Assembly (NCBI RefSeq): GCF_050908995.1
Contig: NC_135119.1
Coordinates: 22,163,001 to 22,227,000 of the forward strand
DNA from: Andrena cerasifolii
Lineage: Eukaryota > Arthropoda > Insecta > Hymenoptera > Andrenidae
Length of the DNA stretch: 64,000 nt
Direction of reading: 5' to 3'
Position numbers and translations under genes: made by a program. Shown here piece by piece: positions 22,601 through 36,400 of this stretch (positions are counted from its first letter, which is position 1; each line of letters begins with the position of its first letter). The notes beneath the pieces were generated by a model. The model made no database searches, was not told the DNA's origin, and saw only the letters and a program-made list of their open reading frames with translations.

Positions 22601-23570
22601 ATTTCATGTAGAGACTGAAAGGGTGCAATCCAGTGTTGGGATTTAATACTACTAAAACGCTTCTGTACTCGCTACAGAGGCACTCTGTCTAGGTTACTCG
22701 TGACTCTCCTCGCAGAATTCATTGAAGCTCCTCTCAATTTAGTAAGAAAGAACAGAACTCATTCCTTTTTTTAGCAAGCGTTAAATCCCCCGCCGATATG
22801 CAAGAATCGATGATTTCACTATCGACATTTAAAGTGTATGGACGGAGAGGCATTTAATATCGCTACAAATATTTCCCTGGCGTATACATAAATCGTGGAT
22901 TGCTACCCTCTGAGTCGGTAACGCCGGGTGCAGGTATTAAAATATCCCGCATACCCATGGTACAGGTGTATACATTACTTCGAACTCGGCTCTCAGTTTC
23001 CCACGGATTGAACGTCTCGGCATTCGTCGGGAAATTGGATACACGCAGAAGGAAAGAAAGCGTAATAATTCAAGAGCACCACACGCGCCACCCGTTGGTT
23101 ATAATGTTCCTTTCATATTGCGACCGGGGTCAATCCCTTTTTTCCTTTCATTGCCCGGCGAACTCCTCGGAGTTCGGGTAAAATCGTCCATCCGTTCCGT
23201 TGAAATTGGAAAGCATAATTAGATTACGCGTCGGCACTAAATTAAACCTATGAATCACGGAAGAATCGATCCACCCACTCACGGGTAATCTCCAGTGATT
23301 AAGAACCAGCTATACGCGGTTATTACTGCCGGATTCTCCCTTCGCTTGCGCATAATTTCGATCTATTTATTTCCTTTAAACCAAAAACCAAATAACCCCT
23401 TAACAAATCTTATCCGATATTATCCTGTGTGCATACGCCCGCCTGCGTGGAATATCGTAGAATTTATTATTTAAACTCGACAAATTCGAATTATCGCGGG
23501 GAACAACAGAGCGGGTTAATGTTTCAGTAGTACGGTATCAATGAAATCTTCTCTGGATTAAGGGATTATA

Positions 23571-24300
23571 CCTAGTCAGGCGGCCGAAAAGAGGTGAATA
23601 TTTGTGAATTTTTTTTTAAGAAACGGAAGCGTATATTTTTACAAAACTTTTGGCGCTTAAAAGAGCAAGATTTGAAGAACATTTGGTAATTTTTTCGTAG
23701 AAAAATATTTAAGATTATAATAAAGTAACAACCGACATCCAAGAAGCATTTTTAAAAATTTGATATTGCGGTAGAGCTCTTCCATTCGGAACCAAATTAT
23801 CTAAAATCAAAAAACAAAAAAGATTTCGTTAGTATATTAATGTATCCTCAGGTTGGCGGAGAAAATTTCCCGAAATATTAATTTAAAATAAAATGGCCGC
23901 TATTTGAAGTTGAAATCGTGATTTTTTCATTAAAAATCCCGGGGAGAAAATCATGATTTCAACTTTAAATAACCGCCATTTTGTTTAAAATTAATATTTC
24001 GGAAAATTCTCTCCGGCAATCGGAAGATACATTAATATACTAACGAAATCTTTTTTGTTTTTTGATTTTAGATAATCTGGTTCCGAATGGCAGTGCTGAC
24101 TGCAAAATCAAATTTTTAAAAATGCTTCTTGGATGTCGGTTGTTACTTTATTATAATCTTAAATATTTTTCTACGAAAAAATTACCAAATGTTCTTTAAA
24201 TCTTGCTCTTTCAAGTGCAAAAAGTTTTGTAAAAACATACGCTTCCGCTTCTTTAAAAAAAATTCACAAATATTCGCCTCTTTTCGGCCGCCTGACTAGG
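23571..24300. mobile_element. 730-bp fold-back element (CCTAGTCAGG ends)
   Basis: The segment starts CCTAGTCAGGCGGCCGAAAA and ends with its reverse complement TTTTCGGCCGCCTGACTAGG. It is flanked by TA on both sides (23569-23570, 24301-24302). The arms of roughly 360 bp match nearly throughout, including ACCGACATCCAAGAAGC, CTAACGAAATCTTTTTTG-type and TTCGGAACCA blocks. They meet around 23935 with almost no loop. Differences between the arms are scattered substitutions, so the palindrome is old enough to have drifted slightly. No transposase is present. It is a non-autonomous TA-inserting element of unassigned superfamily. Confidence 0.78.
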
Positions 24301-24302
24301 TA

Positions 24303-27300
24303 CAACCCCTCAAGTGACGACGTTCAGAGCGACGAATAGGTACGTTTATCCGTTGAATGCACGCGAGCCCGTTAGTTATTTCTAGTTAGTTGGTCGGTAC
24401 CATAGTTGATTGACGCGGCCACAGACACTGAATTAGAGCGCCTGCTGAACGTCGACCACCGAGCAGAAATTGAATTTCGATGACAAGCGCAAAATATTAA
24501 TGGCCAGCGAGCACAGCTATGCCGTTACATAATATCCCGAGCACTTCGGTCCCCCGTGTAGTGCTAGAAATTGGGCGCAATTGTGGAATAATTGTGCATA
24601 ATGCCGTCGCGAAAATATTAACGATTCAGTGAGAACGGTCGCGCGTTTGCACGTCGTCGCAACGCGAGAAACCGTTCAGCGAAACGAGAACCACGAATAA
24701 CTTGCTAAGGACCGCGTGTTCCATAAACTGAAAAAAATCGCGTATTAATAATTAGACCTGAGCTGTCGCTTGTCGCGTCACGAGATAAACGGTCGATTGT
24801 AAATATGCAAAGGACAGAAACGAACAAAAGAAAATAATTGCGCGAAGTATAGTACACACGTAGAAATATAATAAACGGAATGCGAGGATCAATATCGTCG
24901 GATCTATCGATCGAATCGTAATTCCCTCGACCTGGACTCGACACGGGGACGTTACAAATACAGGCGGACTTACGCGTCAAAAGAGACACTCGGCGAAGCG
25001 CAGCGCTCGATCCGCGGAAAATTAACAGCACTCGCTTTAAAAGGGTACTCGCGCAGGGTCGGACCAATCGATCCACCCCTACACCGTATGGGCATAATCG
25101 CATTTGCATGCTGTACTTTGATACAGCGCCCGTAAAATCCTCTTTCGAGTGGTCCGATGAATGAGTGGTGTCTATTATGATCATTGTTATTGGCGCGTTC
25201 CTCAAATGCGCGAGATTGCCACTGCTTTCGCCTCCACGGGCGAATTTTGGGAATCGCGACCGAAATTCCGAATTTCTATTCGAACTGCGCGGATTTGGCC
25301 GCGAAATTGGTGCGGTCGATAAAGTTCGTTCTCTCTCAGTTCCTGGTGTGGAGAGCAGGGCCAGGGCGTCGATCAGGGGTATAAGTTTGCAACAACTCCG
25401 CGATCGAGCACTAAATGTCGAATGGTGTGACAAACGCTGGGAGAAAAGTGAAATCGAGCTCGTGCATCAGCGGAATTACACCTCGGAGAACGGCGGATGG
25501 CTACCAACGCTGTTTCGTTTGGAATCGAAGTTCTACGATGGATTTAATTCCAGCCCGGGCGGAGGAACTACTTGAAACCCAGGTACGCGGATACCGTGGA
25601 ACTTCGTTTCCTCCCTCCGAAAAAAAAACTTGTTCTAATTCCAAGGAAAAGATTAGCGAGCAGGGAGTAATCAGATTACCCTAGTTTAAAACCGTGCCTT
25701 TCGTTTGTTCCCCTCCCTTGTTGTCTCTGCTAATGACTGCGATGCAGCAATCGCAAACTGGCTTGTCCGGGCGCAATCGTTCCTTTAAAGTTAACACGAG
25801 GCACGAGGGAATCCATTTGCACCCTCCTACGGAGCGCTCGATACTTTCGTCATTAAGCTTTAACGGCTGGCTTTTAACGTAGAATCGTGAAATTCGAGGA
25901 ACAGCAGCAGCAAATGAGGTTCGATGAAGAAATGATACGCGCCGTGCATTGTGCGAGTGGGAAAAATTTCGTAGAATATAATTGGCGAAACGGGATTAGT
26001 ACTGGCTTCCGTAATTGGCCAAACGAGATTGGTACTGATCGACTCGCTGTTCGCTGCTGTGTAAATGCGTCTGACACTTCTGCGCTGACGATACCAGTCC
26101 CGTGCTACCGCGAGCTTCCAGCTCGTAGTAGCGTTACATAAACAGCTATCGAAAATGATCTACAAACCGTGTTAGTGTCGACGACCATCCGTATAATTTT
26201 GATCGATTACCTCGCCGAGACGTGACGGATGCTCGTCACGTAACCGTGCGAATCAATAAACGCGGATTCTGAACCTGACAAATGCATGTTAACCATCCTT
26301 ACGCGACGAGGAGGACAACCGACGAAAGGAAAGGGACCGAATAACTGCACAAGCTACCGTTTCCGCAAACAGACTATTAGCTTCCCCCCCCCCCCCCCCG
26401 GAATTCATCGCTATGGGAAAAAGGAGACTTTCCATCGAGCTCCGGCAATACAATGTATAATTCATACAATGTGATCTTATAAGGAAGCCGATAATTGGAT
26501 ATATGAAGGCCCTATTGAATCCTATGTACTATGCGTCTGGCTTCGATTTTCGATACATACTTGCTTTTGACAGGCACTTACCTCCCGCGACACAATACTT
26601 CGCGTATATACCTACGCATAATGCGATCGAATAGCATTAAATCGAACTTGTTTCGCGTAACTTATTTCTCCTCGGTTAGGTATTTCGAAAAATCCGCTCA
26701 CTTTCGCCGGCGTGATTACTAATTGAACGGTTTTCTGCCTCTCTTCGCGAAACACCGCGCGTTACACGGTTTTCCCCCTCGTGTATTTTAGTATTTGACA
26801 CGGATCGGGGCAACACCCGCGGATAGATGTGAGCGGAAATCAAGTTTAATTCACCAGAGAGGAAAAACCACCGTTGCTAATAATTGACAGGCTGTGATCC
26901 GTGTAACGCCCGACGCCCTGTACCTCGTTATCTTTGTTATTTTTTCACCGTGTTATTGCATCGAACTGGGCAAAAGTATCGGTATAAAACGTGGCGAGGC
27001 GTTGGGTACGATAAAATCGATTGGCGCGGTGTTACTAGAATCGCGTTTCCATCGAGTGAGCGTATTCAACGAATCTGCGAAATTATATCCGATTGCCTGC
27101 GCTTGGCTTCGAGCGTCGGGAATAAAGAATTAATATTTCGGAAGAAATTATGCTGCGAGCGAAGGCTCGTGGAAGGAAGACGGGAGCAGCCCGGAATGTA
27201 GGATTTAAGAAACTTTTTCGTGTAGCTCAATTATGCGGAACTGTAATTCGACTGGGTGACCGCGAGGGGAGTCGAGATTCAGCGGTGGAATTGAACAGCC

Positions 27301-30300
27301 CCAGGTGAAATTATTAAAAAATCCCCCTTGATGGGATAATTATTTAAAGTCCAGGGCAAACTATTTGCTACGCGAGAGTTGACTGCAATGCTCGAACTAA
27401 ATTGAAGCTTTTAATTCGAACGTACACTTCGGACGTGCAACGGGAAAATACTCGAATCGAAGATTGAGTTTCGTTTACATTGCAGATTTTATCGTTGCAA
27501 ATTGTTCTTTTCATTGGCCTCCAGCAAATGTTTGTCGAGCGGCTGCACGGAGCGATTGTTGATTTAAAAATTAACAGAGATATTCTGCTCGGGACTGGCC
27601 CGACGTCGAGGGCCGCGACGTTTCCTTCGATTTCGTCGACCCACGAACAACTAATAAGCGGCTTTCGACGAATCAAGCCGGCGCTTTATCGATGGCGCAA
27701 CCCCCAGGTGCGTTATTAGTTTTCGAAGCACCATTGAATAAATCCGTGGCCTACTTTTATTGTCCGCCGTGTATTCGAGAATTGTGCGAATCGACAGACA
27801 GCGAGCAACGCCACGATTTGAAGAAAAAGATCGATAATACGCCCCGTTGCTGATTGAAAATTATTTATACGCCGGTGACTTCGATTCAACCGCTTAGGAA
27901 TATCCTGCGAGTTTATTGAAAACCTGGCTATCGTCTGGAATCGCGGCGCGATAATTTATATCAGAGATGTGCCGATTGGGACGCTTTCGATTCGATTACC
28001 GAGAGAACGGAATCTGGAAATAAGGACTATTGACAAGGAGGAGGGAATATCCTCCGTAGGTATTTTTAAAGTAAAGGAATAATTAGTAAAGATGAGCCCG
28101 CTTGAATGAAATAATTCGGTGGCAGACAAGAGTAGAGCTCCTCGCGAAACGAGATATATCGAATTAAAAGTGGAATGAAAAGAAATAAATAGAATAAATT
28201 TCTAACGTGGTTGCGAAAATACCACCGCGACTTTATCCACCACCGGAAGTACGTGACAGTGACATAGATTTAATATTATTTTCATTTCCCGAAATGAAAC
28301 TTTTGGCATGTTTCACCTTTTGCCCCCTATTCTCCGCGGACACGGTATCATTCGATAGAACTATGCCGTTTGATAAGCCTGTGACTTGTCATGCATTTAA
28401 CAATCGGGGCATTCTTCTCCTCGTTTTCGTCGTTTCGCAACGGAGGTCAAAGGCACGCGCGATGCCTTAACTTCGCGTTCCGTGCTTCGTCTCTTCGGAA
28501 AAGTATCTGGGCGAATAATTCAATAACAGAATGAATTGCAAACTCCGTTTAATTATTCTTTGCTCAATCTCCTAGCACCATTTTCCTAGAGATAATCGAT
28601 GCTCTACGTTAGCTACTCCAGGAGCACTCCCCATCTCTTGAAATTGAAGTACTTTGCAATGCGGCGTGAGAGCATCATAGACCAAGTCCTTGCGGTTGTC
28701 CTTAATCACGGATTATGTATCGCTGTGTTTCGCAATTAGCGTACCGCCGCGTTGGCAGCTCATTGAATTACATATTAATTGCTCGATTTCCCGTCTTATT
28801 ACACCTACTACATTATCAATTAACATCGCAATTATTCCGAAATATAAAAACCTTACCGAATGGTCGAAGTGAACGTTTTTAAATTCAATTGAAACGGTGT
28901 CTCGGGCAATTTGCAAAAAAAAAAGAAGGCAATAATTTAAGCGCGTTGAATTGCGTATGGTAAAAAGAACATGAGTCTGAAGAATTTCGAGGGGAGGAAA
29001 ACAGCACGTCGGAAAGAAAACTTATAAGGTCGATAAACGAAGAGGCAACGGGAAGAAGATGGCAAGAAGCACCATCGATTCCCTGGCAGTACATCCGTGT
29101 AATCCAGGCTATCCGCGAGTCGACTTTTTATTGCCAGGTCGACTAATTTATCTCCCTAAGCCCTGGTGGCGTCTCATACATAAATCCTACTGACCGTCTC
29201 TGCGCCATTGCCCTATTCCTACACTGGTCATCCTGTGCGCCGGCTGAATCGCGCTGGCGTCTCTTTCTCGCCTCCTCGCCCTACCTCTGCCCCTCTGCAA
29301 ATTAGAGAAACCCTTCCAAGTGTACTTGGATGCTGCAAAAAGGCAGGTCGGTTCGCCAGCATACTATAAGGGGCAACGTAAACCCGGTGGGACGCTTAAT
29401 TTTCTTACATCGTACCTCAGGGATATTCCAGACGCTTGGAAAAATCGTGATTACTCGACTCCGCGCTGCAGGCTAACTAATCTTTTTCTTCTGCGCGTAT
29501 TTGGACTCAGAGTATTTGCATTCGCCTTTTCACTTACTCAATGCTTCATGCGATCGAATTTTAATGGCACCGAAGTAAAGGCGATTAATATCGATGCTAT
29601 CGAACGCGGTGAACAGTCGCGAGCCGTGGCAGCTTATAAAATATGTAAACGCGTCAGTCCACCGTCGTATCGGATGCCGATAACTAACATTGATTCGTGA
29701 AATTGCAATAATTGAAAGCGGCGGAGTTCAGAGGAGAGGTGGTCGTCGAATGAGCCGTTAGGTTACATCTATGCTGCTGGAACATTTTGTTGCCAAACAC
29801 ACTTGAAACTTTAGCATTCTCGAGCTTTCCACTAGCCACAACACGCTCGTCTCGAACCTGCGCTGCTTTCAATTTTAAGTGTTCCGTGGCGCGAACGCTG
29901 TGCATCCTGTTGCAGCAGTGTAGGCGAGCCTTAATGAGGACATTATGACGGTCCAGGTAGGCTTTTAAGTACCCACCCCCTCTATCCAACAATGCTTAAT
30001 TCTTACTCCAACCCCTCTTTACATCACAATATGTCCTTTCCGCGTTGGCGTTCTGTACTTCGCCAGTCGAGCACCGCCGTACTTAGAGCCGAATACACGA
30101 AATTCGGCCAAGTGCGACCAGCAAAACGATCAAGTTTGATTAATTAGAACTGGCTATTCCATTGCTGGCGGCTCCATTAATTCTGCGATTCGAAAACAGT
30201 AACTGGAGCTGCTTGAAATTTCTCGGTCTAATGGAATGATTAAGACGCGCGCGTGGAAATGCAGAATGACCACGAAGTTGCACGAAGTTAGCCAGAAAGA

Positions 30301-32571
30301 GGCTCGATTGTGGTAAACAATCGACGGAATGGTGCGAAAAGTTTCTGCCGTCCGACCAGTGAACTCTCGTATCACTGGAGGTCGCGGGAGTTGCCGTTTT
30401 AATCGGGCTACTTTAACTTCTACGGCAGAGTAAGTTCATTAATGGCGTTATTAACAGAGTATCGATAACGTCGTTAAATTGACAGACGACGCGTTTTATT
30501 TGCTATGAAACCAGCTGCCATAGTACATCAATGCAGTGGAGTAGGATTGGTGGTGTTTTAAAATTTTCATCTGACTTTATCTTAATTTTATCAAACAGAC
30601 AAATTTGTTCCCACGAAACGAGTTAATCTTTCACATCGCGGATCTAGTTTCCTAACAGACTTCTATATACACTTCTATGCCTGGAAGCACCGTCAGGGCG
30701 CAGTAGTTTTTTTCTGAATCGGCCTACATTATCCTGACCGATACTTTCCCGGGTGTCCTTTATAGGTGGTGTTTTTTTTATGTACACCCCGTGTCGTTAG
30801 ATAATCGGTGTCCCTGCCAGACCCTCATCAATCACTAATATCAGCTGCCAAAACCCATGCCGTCGTGACTATGCGATCAGGCAAACTGTAAAGGATTCCA
30901 TACTGAATCTGATCGTTTTATTTCTGTTATTTGAATAATAGTCGTGACCTCGCTCAACCGTGAATGGCTGCTAATTACAACGTCGAATACCGCGCGCTGA
31001 ATGGCGTTACAAGCGAAACGGCGCGTTTCCACGAGATTCCTTCCCGAGACTATAAAAAGCTACAATTCCACTAACGAAATATCGTGCTCGATACTACGGC
31101 GACAGGCTGTTTTTTTCCCCTTAAGTAGTTTCATAGACCGAGCGCCACGGATATGTTATAAACATAAGAGCTGATAACGCGTACCTCATTGGTGCTTAGA
31201 GAAAATGGAGTAACTACCCCGCTTGATAGCGCCTTCCACGTGCCCTTCTTTTCTTAATTTCATACTCGGGCTTATCGTAGTCCACTGTTACTCGCTACTG
31301 GTCCCCTTTCCTTCTTCTCTCCTTTTTTTTTCCCTTAAATTATAAGATGTAAGACACCGCAGAGTCGCCCAGCCCGGAACGTTAGAGGTTGGAGAGCCCT
31401 TCTTTTAAGCGATCCTCGCCAGTTATCTCGAACAGACTACAGCTTTGCATAACGATTATTACTTTCTTCCCAGCGAGGCTTTCGCCGGCCGCGTCGGGGG
31501 TTCGTATCTTTTTCCACGTCTCCGGATCCACCTTATGCTCCCGTGTCATCCACGGGGGCAATCTCGGAGGAATTAGTCGGTTAACTATCGTATTATTAAG
31601 ACGCGCTTATAAAATCAGATAGCCCGCCCGGAACGATAATTCCTCGCGGGCACGATAAAGAACTTTTTCGGCTGGCCTCTCTGTTCCGTGATTCCACGAG
31701 CTCACGCGAGGACACCGCCTTCCGTTCCTCGTTTCTCTTATTCCCTTTATCTGCCGCTGAAAGAATTCAGATCATTAGCACGCCTCCGTTTCATCATAAT
31801 GTTTCCTCGAGGAACGCTGGAAACGAGGGACGTGTTCCACTATATTCCACCGTGTTCCGTAATCTTTGCAGCCCGTCGCTCCGAATCTACCTAAAAATGT
31901 AACTTGCTACCTGCCGTGACCCGAGGAAAGACAGATTTCGTTATGGCTGGCAATGTTTCACGGGAAAGTGTAAAGAGGACGTGCTAAAAAGTCCTACTCG
32001 TTTCACCTAACTGGCATATTCGGAGTTGCAGGTAAATATACACTTCCCCCGCGTGTTTTATCTCCCCTGTAATTGTGCACCGAGCTAACCCACTCACAAA
32101 CATTTAACCGAAACGTACATCGTGTGCGCGGCGCAAACTGCAAATTATCCAAGTATATCGAGTAGGTGGTAGTTAAATATCGCGTTTCTGGGTAAACGAT
32201 GTAAGTGTGTTCACGCGATCGCCGCGGCAGGCTGAGTTTGCGAGCTAAATTCGAGAATACAACTGCAAATAGAAATCTTTCGCCTACCACATGCTTCTGG
32301 AATATCTAAGTGTTACATACCTATTCGAACGCGGTGTGATTTAAACAGCTGCTCGATTAATTATCTGATCGGGCGAGAATTGAAAACTGCAGAGGACGTA
32401 ATTAGGAAGCCTGAAACTAAGAGTAAATCATTCGGGTTTGAGAAAACATTTTGATTTTCTACTATTTTCTCACTGTCGATTTTAGTTGCTTCAGGCTGTT
32501 CGTTTAGGTTAGATTAATAAGCGATAACGTGTTTCCATTATTACTTTTAAAGATATTTATATTTTTCGAGG
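24303..32571. other. long gene-free block
   Basis: No bounded transposon or supported gene was found in 8.3 kb. The longest frame (24705-25433, minus, 242 codons) has no recognisable domain. It overlaps open frames on the plus strand (25165-25575), as expected of stop-poor CpG-rich DNA. A C16 homopolymer lies at 26384-26399. A small dyad occurs near 30751-30795 (GGGTGT ... ACACCCC). Confidence 0.5.
26384..26399. repeat. C16 homopolymer
   Basis: Sixteen consecutive C residues follow CTT and precede GGAATTC. Long C/G runs are uncommon in insect DNA and are also error-prone in sequencing, so the exact length is unsure. Confidence 0.7.
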
Positions 32572-33408
32572 TAAGTCTACCGCACTTTGCCTCAATAGTT
32601 ATACGTCGAGTTTATTTTTGCTATCGTAGTAGTTAGAAATTTATAATTTTTCGTGATATAACTTTTGTAATACGTTAAAGGAACTCTGTGGAATATTTTT
32701 CGGCCAGAATAGGTCATATTCGACATAGCACTTGGAAATACGAAAGTGCGGCGTCTTTTCTGGGCATTTGAGATAAATGCCGCACTTTTATGCGCACTGT
32801 ATCGGAAGGTACCTAAGTCGACTAAATGATGCTTCTAATGTTAAAAATACAAAAAGAGTGTCTCAAAATAGATACCGTGATATCTCAAGGCGAATTATTT
32901 ATTTTTTAATGACAAATCTGATAACCCAAACACATTTGTGGGCTTTTTACTCTTTTTCACATTTTATTTTTTTTTTATTTGTAATGAATGTGGAAGTAAG
33001 AAGAAAAGACAATTAAGTTTAGAAAAGCAGAAATAATATCTGCACCTATATATTTTTCCAATTTTATTGTATTTTATAACTGTATAAATTAAAAAGATGT
33101 TTCATTTTACTTTGCTTTTACTATTTTTATTTTTAAATAAAAAGTTAAAATTAACAAGTTTAAATGGAAAATTAAACGTTTTTTCAAAATGCGGTACCAC
33201 TCCCCACGTGCGGCGTCTCTCCTAAAAAATTGATGTATTTATAGTTTCCATTTTTTACGGCTGACAAATATTAAAATTTTTATTTTCTATATGCTAGTAG
33301 TGGGACACGATGTTCAACTAATATGTATCCTTGCAACAAATTTTCATTGTAAAATTTAGATACGGTGACAATTTTGCGTAAGGTGCGGCAACTGTCCCAC
33401 AATTACCC
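32572..33408 (+). mobile_element. G-ended TA element with GTGCGGC words (degraded)
   Basis: The right end is clear: on the minus strand it reads GGGTAATTGTGGGACAGTTG, followed by TA at 33409-33410. The word AAAGTGCGGC recurs at 32743-32752, inverted at 32778-32788, imperfectly at 33186-33194, at 33207-33216 and at 33379-33389. A further inverted copy near 32580-32590 (CCGCACTTTGCC), after GGTAAG at 32572, may mark a decayed left end. The interior is very AT-rich. A frame on the plus strand ends with a possible Cys pair (FICNECG). The architecture parallels the elements at 17327 and 49643. The left boundary is a guess. Confidence 0.5.
32881..33036 (+). pseudogene. possible transposase tail remnant
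   Basis: An open stretch of about 51 codons ends FFFICNECGSKKKRQLSLEK plus two residues and TAA (33034-33036). A terminal F(I/V)C-x2-C followed by basic residues resembles the last Cys pair of the pogo-like finger. In an adjacent frame just upstream, HLWAFYSFSHF might be a decayed WAHxxC segment. The rest of the finger is not visible, and the sequence is AT-rich enough to mislead. The position, about 0.4 kb inside the right end, matches the finger remnant in the element at 49643. Confidence 0.22.
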
Positions 33409-33410
33409 TA

Positions 33411-36400
33411 TAATCATACTGCTGTTTTAAATGAAAACACGTGTAAGCGTTCGTCCAGCGGAAAAACATTCCAATACCCGTTGGAATTGCATTGGTCGCG
33501 GGGGTAGAATATTTATATACAGATTTATCAGGTTTTCAGTTCCCTGGCTGATCGTTTTATAAACATTTGTCACGAGCAATCCAAACATATCCAGCCAACG
33601 ATATGATCGATCGATCAACGTTTCAGGCGAGCAATTTTCTGCGCCTCTTGAGCAATATCATCGTGAAATAGGATTACTCGATTTTAAATTAAAATCCAGC
33701 AATTTCTGTGCGATAATGCGAGGCGTATGAATCCAATCTTCCCGAAATTGACAATAGAAAAGCTCGTGAATTTGTATGCGAGGCTCTCGTACAGTAATTG
33801 AGTCCTTTTTTTTTACAGAAAAGTAGATGGATACTTGGACGCGTAAAAGCATAATGGCACCCGGATTACGCCGGGCCACTTATCGAGTTTACACACCGTG
33901 AAAATCGCACGGTGAAATAATAGATGCGCTCCGATTGGTATTTCACGTGTAGCTTTTAAAACAATCCGCAGTTCGGCCTCGGCTGGACGAGCAGCAGGTC
34001 CAGTGTATTAGAATCGATAGTCAATTTTGCGATCGGCCGCAGACCTCGCGCTAAAATAGATCTCCCCTTCTCCGACGAAACTTTCCATTAGCTTTCTCGT
34101 TTTAAATTACACGCGACCGGACCGTTCGCTTATTCATCGATCGAACCGGGACGTGGCCGATAAAAATTTCTGGACCCCGCAGACTCCCTTTTGCGCGTCT
34201 GCCTCTCGATTAATTGCCCCGTCCCTTTGTCCCGGAAAGGTTGCACACTTATGCACGTCGATAACCCGAGCAGGGTTCGGCGACGAAGGGGTAGAAAATA
34301 CGGTGTTCTGGATGCAGCCAGTTTCGGTGATCACCTATCTGGTAAAATGTATTTTTCACGCGAAAATCGGAACCGACAGGGCGCAACGGAGTCTGACGAA
34401 GTCGGGTCGTATATCGATTCGAGGTCGAAGCTCCTCCACCGGTCACCGTCCATTTTTGCCCGCGGTTTCCTCCGTAGATTCACCACCCGGCCATCCCAAC
34501 CCCTCTTCCACGTTGCACTCTTAACCCACATCCGTCCCTTTTTTTTTCCATCAACATTTATTTATTCGGCGCTAATGAACAGGACTGCTGATAAAAGGGA
34601 GGCACGTAACCCGATTTCGCGGCCCGCTGCTCGCGCCTATAAATCAAACGCTTGACGGTCCTTGCGGGCTTTTTCTCGGTCTTCCTTTCCTGCTTCGCGC
34701 CAACTTTCGTTCACTCCCGATGTACGAACCGAGACGCGCATGTGAGCGTTTTATCATAGAAGGCTGTCGTCGTTCTTTTTACCGTGTGCCACGGCAAGAC
34801 ACGGCCGAATAACCGTGCCAGCAAAATACAGGCATACCGTTAAAAGTAACGCGATCTATTTGACAGAGGAATAGGTGCAGATAGCCAGTTGACGTTTCCA
34901 CAGTCGGGTCGTCGAAACATTATGCTGTTATAATTTCGCGCCGACTAAAGGGACTGACTTTAGAAGCAACCCGTCGACTATGTACGATTGGACGATCAGT
35001 GGACCGATGGTGGAAATTATAGGAGTAACGCTCAATTCCGTGTTACTACTTAAGATACTAGTCTCTTCCGGTTCGGCGAGCAAGCAGGCAGAGAGAAAGA
35101 GATCAATCTTCGACGTGCCGCACCTCGAAATGGATATTACCCTGGTTTCACGGCCTCGTCGGAGACACCGATCCGATACGGGAGAGTTACGAGCGACTCT
35201 CACGGGGAAGGTATGGTTTCACGTGATACCTTAAAGTTTAATCTCGATACGGTGTACGTCGCCCCGCAGCAGCTCGAGCCGAAAAACCGGGACACCGGAG
35301 TGCTTTGTCCTCCTCTTTCGATTCTAACCCCGTTCTCGTGTCACTGGTTCTCACAATCATTTCCAGTCTATACTACGTTCAAGAGACGCAGGTGATTACT
35401 ACGAGGTTTGAAAATTAAATCCCGAGGCTGTCTCTATTACACTACCAAAGGCGCGGAGAAACGTTGGGCTCAAAGAACTCCTGAAGGGAGATTTAAGTGT
35501 TGGGGGCAAAGGAAACCTGGATCCCCTTGCATGTCAAGTGAGATCTCACTCTGCAGTCTATTCTCCTCGATATCATACCCATGCTAAAGGAGGGAAAAGA
35601 AAATTATACTTCAGATAGTTAGTCCTACTGTATCTGCTTCTTACAATTATTTTTTTCTTATGTTTCCAATGTAACTTAATTTCCTCTGTAATCGCGGTGA
35701 CGCAGAGTGTGGAACGCTCTATCGCAATGAGTGCGGGAATTTGCGACAATAATGCGGCGGTGTAAATAAATAGCGTAAGTGGCAGCGACTAATAATTCAT
35801 TGGAGCTTAAGTGCTGTAGAAGAGCGACAGAAACGAAGGATTCTGGCCGGATCAAGATTGCGGTTTCGCCCTTCGCCTCACTGTGATCTGCATCGCTTAA
35901 CCGTAGTAGCGCGGCCACGACGCTATTCCCACGAGGCATGAAACTTTAAAGAGGGTACCAAGAGCACCGAAGGTAGAGCACGTAGCGAAAAAAACTCATC
36001 GCCTGGCCGGAATCCCATTTACAGACGTATTTTTAACGCGTTTCCACGCTGAGAAACGTGTCCAAGCTGGTCCGCGTTGTCGACGCGGCTGGAAAAACGA
36101 CGAATACACGAGCATATTGTCCGTGATTCTAGTATAACTAACGCTGAAAAATAATAGGATTGGAAGTAAAATATTAGTTGTGCAATCGCGATGAAAAAAT
36201 GTTCCAAGATATAATATCGTCGGAAAATATGGATTAAATTAACGTTAAATATGAACACATTAGTTAATTATGGTATTTCTGGAAATTGGTATTAACACAT
36301 AGTCATAAAGAAGCAGGGAAAGAATTAAATTAGCCTCACAATGAGAGGAAGTGTTCCCTAACCCGCACAATGTCTGTATCCAGTAGAGTAACCCATGCAT

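Larger units (their letters stand above)
18455..23568. other. gene-free block with weak exon candidate
   Basis: Apart from a possible exon ending at 19124, no gene is supported. Simple sequence includes a T12 tract at 19419-19430 and a CT-rich tract at 19582-19604. The stretch 20860-22100 is CpG-rich with scattered AT motifs and no bounded repeat. Confidence 0.5.

Noticed and set aside
24705..25433. 242-codon open frame on the minus strand, the longest in the window
   Set aside because: No domain, signal or repeat pattern that I recognise. It overlaps open frames on the plus strand in stop-poor CpG-rich DNA.
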